Shown piece by piece: positions 1 through 5,146 of a DNA stretch of 5,725 nucleotides (its first letter is position 1; each line of letters begins with the position of its first letter). The stretch covers positions 1 through 5,725 of the forward strand of contig JAJPXW010000324.1 of assembly GCA_021205255.1 (NCBI GenBank), read 5' to 3'. A program made the translations under genes and the position numbers. The notes under the pieces were generated by a model. That model was not told where the DNA came from and did no database searches. It saw only the letters and a list, made by a program, of their open reading frames with translations. Source of the stretch: Burkholderiales bacterium. GTDB taxonomy: Bacteria > Pseudomonadota > Gammaproteobacteria > Burkholderiales > Burkholderiaceae_F.

Positions 1-160
1 AGCCAATATTTAATTTAATATCCCATTAATTCAATTCCTTAATAAATTCCATTAAATCATAGGGTTAACTAAGTCTAGGCAATGTAATAAAATGAATTTT
101 CGGAAGCGGTCTGTACCGGTTTATTGAAAATTAATGTCTATGCATCGAACCCAGCAAATT

Positions 161-172
161 AAACAGCTGTTT
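161..172. repeat. 12-bp perfect palindrome, possible operator
   Basis: AAACAGCTGTTT is a perfect inverted repeat with no spacer. It lies about 40 bp upstream of the putative -35 hexamer of the promoter at 210-238, a position that suits an upstream regulator site. A palindrome of this length is expected about once in a window of this size by chance, so the operator role is a weak inference from its position only. Confidence 0.2.
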
Positions 173-209
173 TCTTAAGTAAACTAAAAAGTAAAGGTGC
201 ATTATCCCC

Positions 210-238
210 TTAGCTTTTAGCAAGCAAAATGTTAGAAT
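210..238 (+). promoter_or_regulatory. Putative extended -10 promoter for the response regulator-HPt unit
   Basis: TAGAAT at 233-238 matches the sigma-70 -10 consensus at five of six positions and is preceded by TG plus one base (230-232), making an extended -10 element. A poor -35 hexamer, TTAGCT at 210-215, lies 17 bp upstream; an extended -10 can compensate for a weak -35. Transcription would start near 245 and leave a leader of about 88 nt before the gene at 333. No better candidate was seen in the upstream region. Confidence 0.45.
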
Positions 239-251
239 CGCACCTGTTTTT

Positions 252-324
252 CCTAGTTGAGGGACTAGGTTAACAATTTGCGGAAGCCCTGCGACACAAA
301 ACTTCAATAAGCTTGGGCTAACGC
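252..324 (+). promoter_or_regulatory. Structured 5' leader with two stem-loops
   Basis: Two inverted repeats fill most of the predicted leader. The first is CCTAGT (252-257) with ACTAGG (264-269) around a TGAGGG loop. The second pairs GCG-GA-AGCCC (280-289) with GGGCT-AA-CGC (315-324), two stems separated by a 2x2 internal loop and capped by a 25-nt loop. The second stem ends 8 bases before the ATG at 333. The pairing is visible in the sequence; a regulatory role is inference. It did not match any riboswitch consensus that I recognise. Confidence 0.3.
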
Positions 325-332
325 ACTTCTCA

Positions 333-1397
333 ATGGGGGTGAATGTGTCAGGCGATCAAAAGAACCTGGAAAAGACAATATTGATTGTGGATGATACGGA
401 ACTCAACCGCGAGATTCTTTCAATCATCTTTTCTGTCGACTACCAAATAGAATTTGCTAACAACGGAATAGAGGCACTGAAAATCATTCGGGAAAAAGAC
501 CCCAACCTAGTAGCCGTACTTCTCGATTACCAAATGCCCGAGATGAACGGGCTTGAATTTCTTAGGAAGGTCAGAGAAGAGGGGCTCTTGAAGAAGGTTC
601 CAGTCTTTCTTATTACAGCAGGAGACGATGATACTCTAGCTCAGCAATCTTTCGAATTAGGTGTAATGGACTTTATTAAGCGTCCGATTTCCGCTTATGT
701 AGTTCAAAGAAGGGTACTTTCTATTATTGAGCTCTATGAGACCAGAGAAAAATTAGACGAAATCCTCAAGAAGCAAAAGGAACAGATAAAAGAACTAGTT
801 GCCGGCCTAATCAGTTCGCTTTCTACTGCACTGACATTAAAGGATGGACCAGAAAAAGACCACGTCAGAAGATTGCGTTTAATTATTACTGCTTTACTTG
901 ATAACTCTCCAGTTAGCGAAATGTTCGGCCACAATGAAATTAATGAAATCATTAAGGCTTTCCGACTTCTGGATGAAGGAGAAGTAATAGCGCTTTGGCC
1001 ACCACTTAGAGAGACTAAAGAAGAAAGTTCCCAGGAGAAAGATATAGAAGTAAATGACAGCCAACCATTGTCTCTTCTCGACAATCTTCCTAATAGTCCT
1101 GATTCGCCAATCTTTACATACGCTCGCGCGGTCTTTAAAAATCAGCGGAAAAAAGAGGCTGGAGACCAGGGATCAGGGCATGAAGACGAAAACGAATTGC
1201 CAATTTGGTTGCAGCTAATTGTCTTAGCCGAGCTGATCGACTATCTATCATATAAACAGTCCAAACAGGATGGGTTTGATTTTACAAAGATTGAAAATCG
1301 CATACTTAATAACGAATTTGGGTCATTTAATCCCCACCTTTTGGAATCTTTCGTTCAAAATTCAAAAAACATAGAGATACTATATCAACCAAAATAG
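333..1397 (+). CDS. Response regulator: REC domain plus degenerate HD-GYP output domain
   Basis: A 354-residue cytoplasmic protein. Residues about 15-130 are a complete receiver (REC) domain: acidic pair D20-D21, phospho-acceptor D65 in LLDYQMPEMNG, T95 and K116-R-P. A helical linker (133-155) leads to a remnant of an HD-GYP domain, the family that normally hydrolyses cyclic di-GMP. The N-terminal part is recognisable (ALTLKDGPEKDHVRRLR, H177), as is the C-terminal part (LPIWLQLIVLAELIDYLSY and NEFGSFNPHLLESF, about 290-340). The catalytic HD is L213-D214, and the segment that should hold the HH and GYP motifs is replaced by an acidic, low-complexity stretch (about 226-285). Phosphodiesterase activity is therefore unlikely; the domain may bind a partner. 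The start is uncertain: ATG 333 has no ribosome site, while GTG 345 lies 5 nt after GGGGG (335-339). The gene is followed 12 bases later by the HPt gene. Confidence 0.85.
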   Translation: MGVNVSGDQKNLEKTILIVDDTELNREILSIIFSVDYQIEFANNGIEALKIIREKDPNLVAVLLDYQMPEMNGLEFLRKVREEGLLKKVPVFLITAGDDDTLAQQSFELGVMDFIKRPISAYVVQRRVLSIIELYETREKLDEILKKQKEQIKELVAGLISSLSTALTLKDGPEKDHVRRLRLIITALLDNSPVSEMFGHNEINEIIKAFRLLDEGEVIALWPPLRETKEESSQEKDIEVNDSQPLSLLDNLPNSPDSPIFTYARAVFKNQRKKEAGDQGSGHEDENELPIWLQLIVLAELIDYLSYKQSKQDGFDFTKIENRILNNEFGSFNPHLLESFVQNSKNIEILYQPK

Positions 1398-1401
1398 GGA
1401 G
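1397..1401 (+). promoter_or_regulatory. Ribosome binding site of the HPt gene
   Basis: GGGAG overlaps the last base of the upstream TAG stop codon and lies 8 nt before ATG 1410. The overlap suggests translational coupling of the regulator and the HPt protein. Confidence 0.6.
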
Positions 1402-1409
1402 ACTAAGGT

Positions 1410-1817
1410 ATGGATAGTCAAAAGAAGAAAAAGCTGCAAGATTCTGGTGTTAATGTTCAGAAAGGCCTGGAAAATTTTGGAGGCAACGAAGATCTATATG
1501 AAAAATATCTTCGTAAGTTCAGTTCTGAACCTTCTATCCATGAACTTCGCAAAGCAGTCGCTACTGGCGACAAGGAAGCTGGTCAGCGTGCTGCACACAC
1601 CCTAAAGGGCATCGCAGGCCAGCTCGGCATGGAATCCCTCTATGACAAGCTCGTCAAGATGGAAAAGAATTTCAAGGAAGAACTTAAGGAAGACCAGGCT
1701 TCCGATATGCCCGACATTGATGCCGAGCATCTCCGTCTAGCCGATATCCTGACTTTGCTTGGATATCATGAAAATACCGTCAAGCCTGACGAAGCCAGCG
1801 AAAAGAAGAACTCCTAA
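1410..1817 (+). CDS. Stand-alone HPt phosphotransfer protein
   Basis: A 135-residue soluble protein made of a single histidine phosphotransfer domain, which relays phosphoryl groups between receiver domains in a multistep phosphorelay. The phospho-histidine is H63 in AAHTLKGIAGQLGM, the classical HPt signature with its following Leu, Lys and Gly residues. The upstream segment (ENFGGNEDLYEKYLRKF, about 21-37) and the downstream helix (LYDKLVKMEKNF) supply the rest of the helical bundle. Residues about 89-103 are acidic and variable, and the tail (121-135) is charged and probably disordered. It lies 12 nt behind the response regulator with its ribosome site touching that gene's stop codon, so the two are very likely co-expressed partners. 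No histidine kinase is encoded here; the kinase must be elsewhere. The operon ends at the terminator at 1832-1872. Confidence 0.88.
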   Translation: MDSQKKKKLQDSGVNVQKGLENFGGNEDLYEKYLRKFSSEPSIHELRKAVATGDKEAGQRAAHTLKGIAGQLGMESLYDKLVKMEKNFKEELKEDQASDMPDIDAEHLRLADILTLLGYHENTVKPDEASEKKNS

Positions 1818-1831
1818 TTAAACGACACTTG

Positions 1832-1872
1832 AAATATTCGCATCTCCTTACGTAGGAATGCGAATATTTTTT
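1832..1872 (+). terminator. Rho-independent terminator after the HPt gene
   Basis: AAATATTCGCAT (1832-1843) pairs perfectly over 12 bp with ATGCGAATATTT (1858-1869); TCCT/AGGA inside the loop can extend the stem. A run of six T (1867-1872) follows. It starts 14 nt after the HPt stop codon and separates the signalling unit from fabI. Confidence 0.9.
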
Positions 1873-1960
1873 ATATTGCTTACTTTTTGACTTCTGCCTT
1901 CTCTAGTAGCAGTCGGAATCTTTCCCCTTTTCACAGTATTACTTCATAAGAAGAAAATTC

Positions 1961-2755
1961 ATGAGCCTTCTTGAAAACAAACGAATTCTTATAACTGGCA
2001 TCTCTTCGAACCGTTCTATCGCCTACGGCATCGCTAAAGCCTGTTTACGGGAAGGAGCAAGCCTTACCCTGACATACAACAACGAAAGGTTCAAAGAAAG
2101 AGTCCAAGGTTTTGCCAATGAATTCAACGCAGGAGAAATAGTCAAACTCGACGTGTCTTCGGATGATTCAATTGCGCAATGCCAGGAAAAAGTTGCGCTG
2201 AAGTGGCCGGAAGGTCTCGATGGCCTAGTTCATTCAATTGCATGGGCACCACGTGAAGGCTTGGAAGGAAAGTTCATTGACGGAATTTCAAGAGAAGGAT
2301 TCCTGTCCGCCATGAATATTTCCGTCTATTCGTTTCCGGCTCTTGTAAAGGCTTTCGCATCTCTACTGATCAAGTCTAAAGGCTCCGTAATCACAATGAC
2401 TTACTTAGGTAGCGAGCGAATTGTTCCAAACTACAACACTATGGGTGTTGCAAAAGCAGCTCTTGAAGCTTGTGTCAGGTATCTTGCTGCTGACCTAGGA
2501 CCAGAAGGAGTACGTGTTAATTCTGTTTCCAGCGGTCCAATTAAAACTTTAGCCGCTAGCGGTATAAAAGATTTTTCCGCTCTAGCTAATCTTTCAAAAA
2601 CCTTAACTCCGCTCAGAAGCTTGATGACTACTGAAGAAGTAGGGAACCTTTCAGCCTATTTACTATCCGACTACTCAGCCGGTATCACGGCTGAAAATAT
2701 CTATATCGATGGTGGTTTTAATAAAATGGCCGCTATAGCATCAATAGAAGAATAG
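1961..2755 (+). CDS. fabI: Enoyl-[acyl-carrier-protein] reductase (NADH), FabI
   Basis: A 264-residue cytoplasmic short-chain dehydrogenase-type enzyme that reduces the enoyl-ACP double bond in the last step of each fatty acid elongation cycle; E. coli FabI has 262 residues. The N-terminal nucleotide-binding loop is TGISSNRSIAYGIA (12-25), with LDV at 63-65. The catalytic set is Y148, Y158 and K165 in TYLGSERIVPNYNTMGVAKA, equivalent to Y146, Y156 and K163 of E. coli. SGPIKTLAASGIKDF and the C-terminal YIDGGF also match the family. At the position of E. coli G93-F94, where G93 changes confer triclosan resistance, this protein has A94-W95 (HSIAWAP). Other natural FabI proteins carry Ala there, so resistance cannot be concluded. 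ATG 1961 follows AAGAAG (1948-1953) at 7 nt. A TTGACT -35-like hexamer occurs at 1887-1892, but no convincing -10 follows. The gene converges on the minus-strand small gene. Confidence 0.95.
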   Translation: MSLLENKRILITGISSNRSIAYGIAKACLREGASLTLTYNNERFKERVQGFANEFNAGEIVKLDVSSDDSIAQCQEKVALKWPEGLDGLVHSIAWAPREGLEGKFIDGISREGFLSAMNISVYSFPALVKAFASLLIKSKGSVITMTYLGSERIVPNYNTMGVAKAALEACVRYLAADLGPEGVRVNSVSSGPIKTLAASGIKDFSALANLSKTLTPLRSLMTTEEVGNLSAYLLSDYSAGITAENIYIDGGFNKMAAIASIEE

Positions 2756-2783
2756 TGCACTCCGTTAACTAGACAAAAGCAAT

Positions 2784-2813
2784 AAAAAAACCGCCAAACA
2801 GATGACGGCTTTT
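2784..2813 (-). terminator. Rho-independent terminator of the minus-strand block
   Basis: Read on the minus strand, AAAAGCCGTC (2813-2804) pairs with GGCGGTTTTT (2795-2786) across an 8-nt loop, using two G-U pairs, followed by a seven-T run (2790-2784). On the plus strand the same two positions become A-C mismatches, so the element is oriented for minus-strand transcription, ending the small gene whose stop is at 2826. An outer CGTTAA/TTAACG repeat (2763-2768, 2812-2817) flanks it. No separate plus-strand terminator for fabI was seen. Confidence 0.75.
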
Positions 2814-2825
2814 AACGACTGGAAA

Positions 2826-2981
2826 TTAAGGAGCAGGTGGATTTTCCTTCTTTACTCTTTCCTCTCTTTCTAACTTCCGTTCTTCTTCGTTTCTTTCTTC
2901 TGCTTTAATTCGATCTCTCTTAAGGTCGGTCTTTTCGACTTTGTCGATAGCTTCTTCCTTATATTTCTTATTCATGCTCAT
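2826..2981 (-). CDS. Small, extremely charged helical protein (51 residues), unknown function
   Basis: ATG at 2981 is preceded, at 7 nt, by a near-perfect ribosome site GGAGGTG (2993-2987), the strongest in the window, which is the main evidence that this is a real gene. The product has 51 residues, of which about 31 are charged (10 Lys, 6 Arg, 12 Glu, 3 Asp), and it starts MSMNKKYKEEAIDKVEK. Residues 5-46 alternate acidic and basic residues with i/i+4 spacing and contain almost no large hydrophobics, as in single alpha-helices or weak coiled coils. The tail is NPPAP. There is no signal peptide, membrane segment or cysteine. A second ATG at codon 3 is 13 nt from the ribosome site and is less likely. 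It lies 72 nt behind the parvulin-like gene on the same strand and ends 12 bases before a terminator stem. I recognise no family; an RNA-, ribosome- or protein-binding role would be a guess. Confidence 0.7.
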   Translation of the reverse strand: MSMNKKYKEEAIDKVEKTDLKRDRIKAEERNEEERKLEREERVKKENPPAP

Positions 2982-2986
2982 GGTTA

Positions 2987-3024
2987 CACCTCCAAAAATT
3001 GGAAAGGGCGCTAATACGCCCCCT
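2987..3024 (-). promoter_or_regulatory. Ribosome site of the small gene with two overlapping hairpins
   Basis: On the minus strand AGGGGGCG (3024-3017) pairs with CGCCCTTT (3010-3003) around a 6-nt loop, using two G-U pairs; the following U-rich stretch makes it resemble a partial terminator of the parvulin-like gene. Immediately after it, TCCAA (3003-2999) pairs with TTGGA (2995-2991) across TTT, covering the front of the GGAGGTG ribosome site (2993-2987). The two stems share base 3003, and more if G-U pairs extend the second. The arrangement could set how often the small gene is transcribed or translated. The pairing is seen; its function is inferred. Confidence 0.4.
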
Positions 3025-3053
3025 CAATATTACGTAAGCTAAACCGTTTTACC

Positions 3054-3863
3054 TTATTTCTTTTTCCCAGTTGGGGCAGGCGCAGCTTCGGTTATGTTAG
3101 CCTGTTTGACTAAATCCATGACATAGTTGTTGACTTGAGTTCTAGCCCACATCTCAGTAAGTTGCTTTTCAAGGTCTTTTTCTGTTGGCGGCTCGCGCTG
3201 TTCTTTCTTATCTACTTTTACTACTGTGTAGAGATCTTTTACATGGAAAGGAGCCTGAATAACCTTTCCAGCTTCTACAGAAGCCGCAGCTTGTTGAAGA
3301 CCAGGAAGTCCCTGGAACTGCTTGATATTAGCCATCGGCAGTTGGCCAGCATTATCTTTGGCCTGCGGATCAAGTGATTTCTCTTTTGCTAATGTGGCAA
3401 AATCCGCTCCTTTATTTGCCTGTGCAATGATTTCCTTGGCTTCTGGCTCTGTTTTGACCGTTATTACGCTAATTTGGATAAAGGTTGGGTCGTACTGGTC
3501 TTTAAAAGTCTTATAAGCATCGTCCAGATCTTTCTGGGTCGGTTTCTTATCCTGTAAATAACGACGTCCGAGTGTCTCGACGTACAGATTATCTTTTTGC
3601 CCTTCTATTCTTTCTCTTAAATTTACATCCTGGTCGAGCTTAAGCTTTCTTATTTCTTGAGCAACGACTGCGCGGGCAATTAGGATATTTCTGGCGGCAT
3701 TTAGTCTTTGCTTCTCATCAGTGATGCCCTGGGCCTGCAAAAGCTCCATCAGCTCTTTTTGCTGCTGGGCAGAAATTGTCTGGCCATTAACTGAAAGTGC
3801 AGTCTGTGCAAAAGCGACAGGCATCGTGGCCGTAATAGCTATGGTAAGCAAAAGTTTCTTCAT
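3054..3863 (-). CDS. Secreted PpiC/SurA-type parvulin-like protein (peptidylprolyl isomerase family)
   Basis: A 269-residue exported protein. Residues 1-19 are a signal peptide (MKKLLLTIAITATMPVAFA) with likely cleavage after AFA. Residues 20-120 form a helical SurA-N/trigger-factor-like chaperone region beginning with ALSVNGQ. Residues about 126-221 are a parvulin domain (VKTEPEAKEII, KGADFATLAKEKSLDP, NAGQLP). The usual ARHILV is ISVITV, so the conserved His is V133, and the C-terminal GYHI is LYTV (211-214), losing the second His. It may act more as a chaperone than as a prolyl isomerase. The tail is Ala/Pro and Lys-rich. The start is ATG 3863: GGA (3873-3871) lies 7 nt upstream and the signal peptide begins there; an in-frame TTG at 3875 would add only four residues. 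A 117-nt gap separates it from bolA, where no convincing promoter was seen. Confidence 0.85.
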   Translation of the reverse strand: MKKLLLTIAITATMPVAFAQTALSVNGQTISAQQQKELMELLQAQGITDEKQRLNAARNILIARAVVAQEIRKLKLDQDVNLRERIEGQKDNLYVETLGRRYLQDKKPTQKDLDDAYKTFKDQYDPTFIQISVITVKTEPEAKEIIAQANKGADFATLAKEKSLDPQAKDNAGQLPMANIKQFQGLPGLQQAAASVEAGKVIQAPFHVKDLYTVVKVDKKEQREPPTEKDLEKQLTEMWARTQVNNYVMDLVKQANITEAAPAPTGKKK

Positions 3864-3980
3864 TATTATTTCCAATTTTTAAATGCATCCGTTGAGCGGA
3901 AAATTGTCTGCGCTAAATATAAAGGCAAACTAGCTGGCAAATGAGCTTGGTATTTAAATATATTGGCCTTTGTGTAAGAA

Positions 3981-4253
3981 TTAGTGACGGGATTCGCTCG
4001 GGGCAAGCAATGTCATGTTTATGTTATGGATACCGTGGCCAATAAACGGCTTTAAGTATTCAAAAACTAAACGGTGACGTTCAATCTTAGGCAGACCTTC
4101 AAATTTTCTAGATATGACGAACAGATGGTACAAACCAGATGCTGGATTCAAACTTCCAGGCACGCACTGGTTTGAAAACCTCAGTTCTATCGGAAACAAG
4201 GGTTCCAAGGCAATGGAGACTCTTTCCAGGGTGGGTTTATGGCTCACGGTCAC
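3981..4253 (-). CDS. bolA: BolA family protein
   Basis: A 90-residue cytoplasmic protein of the BolA family, small proteins that pair with monothiol glutaredoxins around a [2Fe-2S] cluster and influence iron, stress and morphology genes. The C-terminal signature is clear: KFEGLPKIERHRLVFEYL followed by GIHNINM, with H60 and the invariant cluster-ligand H76. The variable loop (28-43) is NQCVPGSLNPASGLYH; C30 may replace the His that some BolA proteins use in this loop. The GTG at 4253 overlaps the yciB stop by four bases (GTGA), consistent with coupling. The ribosome site AGAGG (4261-4257) is only 3 nt from it but 9 nt from a second in-frame GTG at 4247, so the real protein may start at MSHKPTLERV, two residues shorter. 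It sits between yciB and the parvulin-like gene, as in many Burkholderiales. Confidence 0.88.
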   Translation of the reverse strand: MTVSHKPTLERVSIALEPLFPIELRFSNQCVPGSLNPASGLYHLFVISRKFEGLPKIERHRLVFEYLKPFIGHGIHNINMTLLAPSESRH

Positions 4254-4864
4254 TTACCTCTCGGGTTCTTGTCGGGAATATAGGGAGCTATGTAAAAACC
4301 AATTCCGACAGTAAATAGAAGCGTTAACCCCATTAGACCGAAGAGCTTGAAATCTACCCAAATATCAGTCGAGAAGGTATAAGCCACGATCAGGTTCAAC
4401 ACTCCAACTGCAACAAAAAACACAATGCAAGACTTTAGCAATGCGTTCCACGCTTTATCCGGCATAAACAGCTGCTTTCCTAGAACGGACTTAAGAAAGT
4501 TCTTCTTAAAGAAAGCGCCGCCAAGCAGAAGGGCTGCGAATAGCCAGTAGAGAACCGTTGGCTTCCACTTGATGAACATTTCGTTATTCATCCAAATGGT
4601 CAGTGATCCAAAAACCACAACTAATACCGTAGAAAGCCAAAGCATCACCTCTGGTTTTTTACCTTTCGCCAAAACCCAAGCAATTTGGAGGATAGAGACG
4701 ATAACCGCGGTTGCAGTAGCGCAAATGATGGGAGCCTGGGTTGCATCAAAACTGCCTCCCAACCAATTATTACATATCGCCGCTGCCGCATCGGCATTAC
4801 CCTGGGCTATTTTGAAAACAGTAAACAACAAGATGACCGGAAGTAGGTCATACAAGAACTTCAA
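4250..4864 (-). CDS. yciB: Inner membrane protein YciB (septation protein A / IspZ family)
   Basis: A 204-residue integral inner membrane protein of the YciB/IspZ family, linked in other bacteria to septation, envelope integrity and lateral cell-wall synthesis. Hydrophobic segments lie near 5-19, 46-66, 72-91, 103-119, 143-163 and 174-195. The family motifs MKFLYDLLPVILLF at the N terminus, FIKWKPTVLYWLFA (97-110) and WVDFKLFGLMGLTLLF (169-184) identify it. It is about 25 residues longer than E. coli YciB because of a segment at about 21-45, an insertion I associate with some Burkholderiales members. The start codon is TTG at 4864: it gives the standard family N terminus and lies 9 nt after GGAGG (4878-4874), and no in-frame ATG is nearby. 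It is the first gene of the minus-strand block, preceded by the promoter at 4900-4928 and overlapping bolA by four bases. Confidence 0.93.
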   Translation of the reverse strand: MKFLYDLLPVILLFTVFKIAQGNADAAAAICNNWLGGSFDATQAPIICATATAVIVSILQIAWVLAKGKKPEVMLWLSTVLVVVFGSLTIWMNNEMFIKWKPTVLYWLFAALLLGGAFFKKNFLKSVLGKQLFMPDKAWNALLKSCIVFFVAVGVLNLIVAYTFSTDIWVDFKLFGLMGLTLLFTVGIGFYIAPYIPDKNPRGK

Positions 4865-4872
4865 AATATATA

Positions 4873-4880
4873 TCCTCCCC
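4873..4880 (-). promoter_or_regulatory. Strong ribosome binding site deciding the yciB TTG start
   Basis: GGGGAGGA on the minus strand, with its GGAGG core 9 nt from the TTG start at 4864. It supports initiation at this non-ATG codon. Confidence 0.75.
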
Positions 4881-4899
4881 TCTGCTTTACGAGCCGCAA

Positions 4900-4928
4900 A
4901 TTGTACTGAATAATCTTTGATTTGTTAA
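4900..4928 (-). promoter_or_regulatory. Sigma-70-type promoter for yciB-bolA and the downstream block
   Basis: On the minus strand TTAACA (4928-4923) and TACAAT (4905-4900) are each one base from the -35 and -10 consensus and are 17 bp apart, the ideal spacing. Transcription would begin near 4893, giving a leader of about 29 nt that includes the GGGGAGGA ribosome site. Confidence 0.75.
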
Positions 4929-4954
4929 ATCGTGATTATTCATGAAGCAAATAA

Positions 4955-4969
4955 TAATGTAAGACATTA
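4955..4969. repeat. Dyad in the divergent yciB / M16 intergenic region, possible operator
   Basis: TAATGT-AAG-ACATTA is a perfect 6-bp inverted repeat around three bases. It lies 26 bp beyond the -35 of the minus-strand promoter and between two divergent genes, where a shared regulator could bind. No known consensus was recognised. The rest of the 282-bp intergenic region (4865-5146) shows only short AT-rich words and no convincing plus-strand promoter; weak candidates are TTAACC-17-TATCTT (4973-5001) and a lone TATAAA at 5054. Confidence 0.25.
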
Positions 4970-5146
4970 GGTTTAACCACTTAACTTCTCATGGTTATCT
5001 TTAAGTTTTGAACATCCTGTAACAACACCTAACAAACTGAGACTAAAACGCCCTATAAAGGTGCATGTATTTAAGGTTGATTAAGAAACTTTAGCCTAAT
5101 CTTTTATGACCCTCAATTTAAACAACAAATAAATAAGAAGAATTTC

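Larger units (their letters stand above)
1..332. other. Gene-free AT-rich upstream region
   Basis: No reading frame longer than about 15 codons with a ribosome site was found on either strand. The first 60 bases are very AT-rich, with short repeated TTAAT and ATTCC-TTAA-like words (for example AATTCCTTAAT and AATTCCATTAA). A weak imperfect hairpin around CGGT-CTGT-ACCG (108-119) precedes a short T-rich stretch and could be the end of an upstream transcript, but it is too weak to call a terminator. The right half holds a 12-bp palindrome, a likely promoter and a structured leader, listed separately. The region probably belongs to regulation of the response-regulator gene starting near 333. Confidence 0.6.

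Noticed and set aside
1..60. AT-rich repeats as a CRISPR or integration site
   Set aside because: The repeated words are short, irregular and not separated by constant spacers, and no mobile gene is present.
229..273. Short plus-strand frame MLESHLFFLVEGLG as a leader peptide
   Set aside because: It has no ribosome site, its ATG lies upstream of the predicted transcription start, and the codons show no attenuator-like bias.
734..1084. Minus-strand open frame opposite the response regulator
   Set aside because: It has Ser- and Leu-rich antisense composition with no ribosome site and overlaps a clear receiver/HD-GYP-like coding region.
3873..3875. TTG as the start of the parvulin-like gene
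   Set aside because: It would add only MEII ahead of a standard signal peptide, and the GGA ribosome site overlaps that TTG; ATG 3863 has correct spacing.
4569..4913. Plus-strand open frame opposite yciB
   Set aside because: It is the complement of a well-supported membrane protein gene, has no ribosome site or family resemblance, and is a shadow frame.
192..5066. 11-base word TAAAGGTGCAT shared by the leader at 192-202 and the region upstream of the M16 gene at 5056-5066
   Set aside because: A few 11-base matches are expected by chance in a window of this length, and the flanks do not align well enough to call a shared regulatory site.
5077..5108. TTGATT hexamer as the -35 of an M16 promoter
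   Set aside because: No acceptable -10 occurs at 16-18 bp; the nearest AT-rich hexamers are at 14 and 20 bp.
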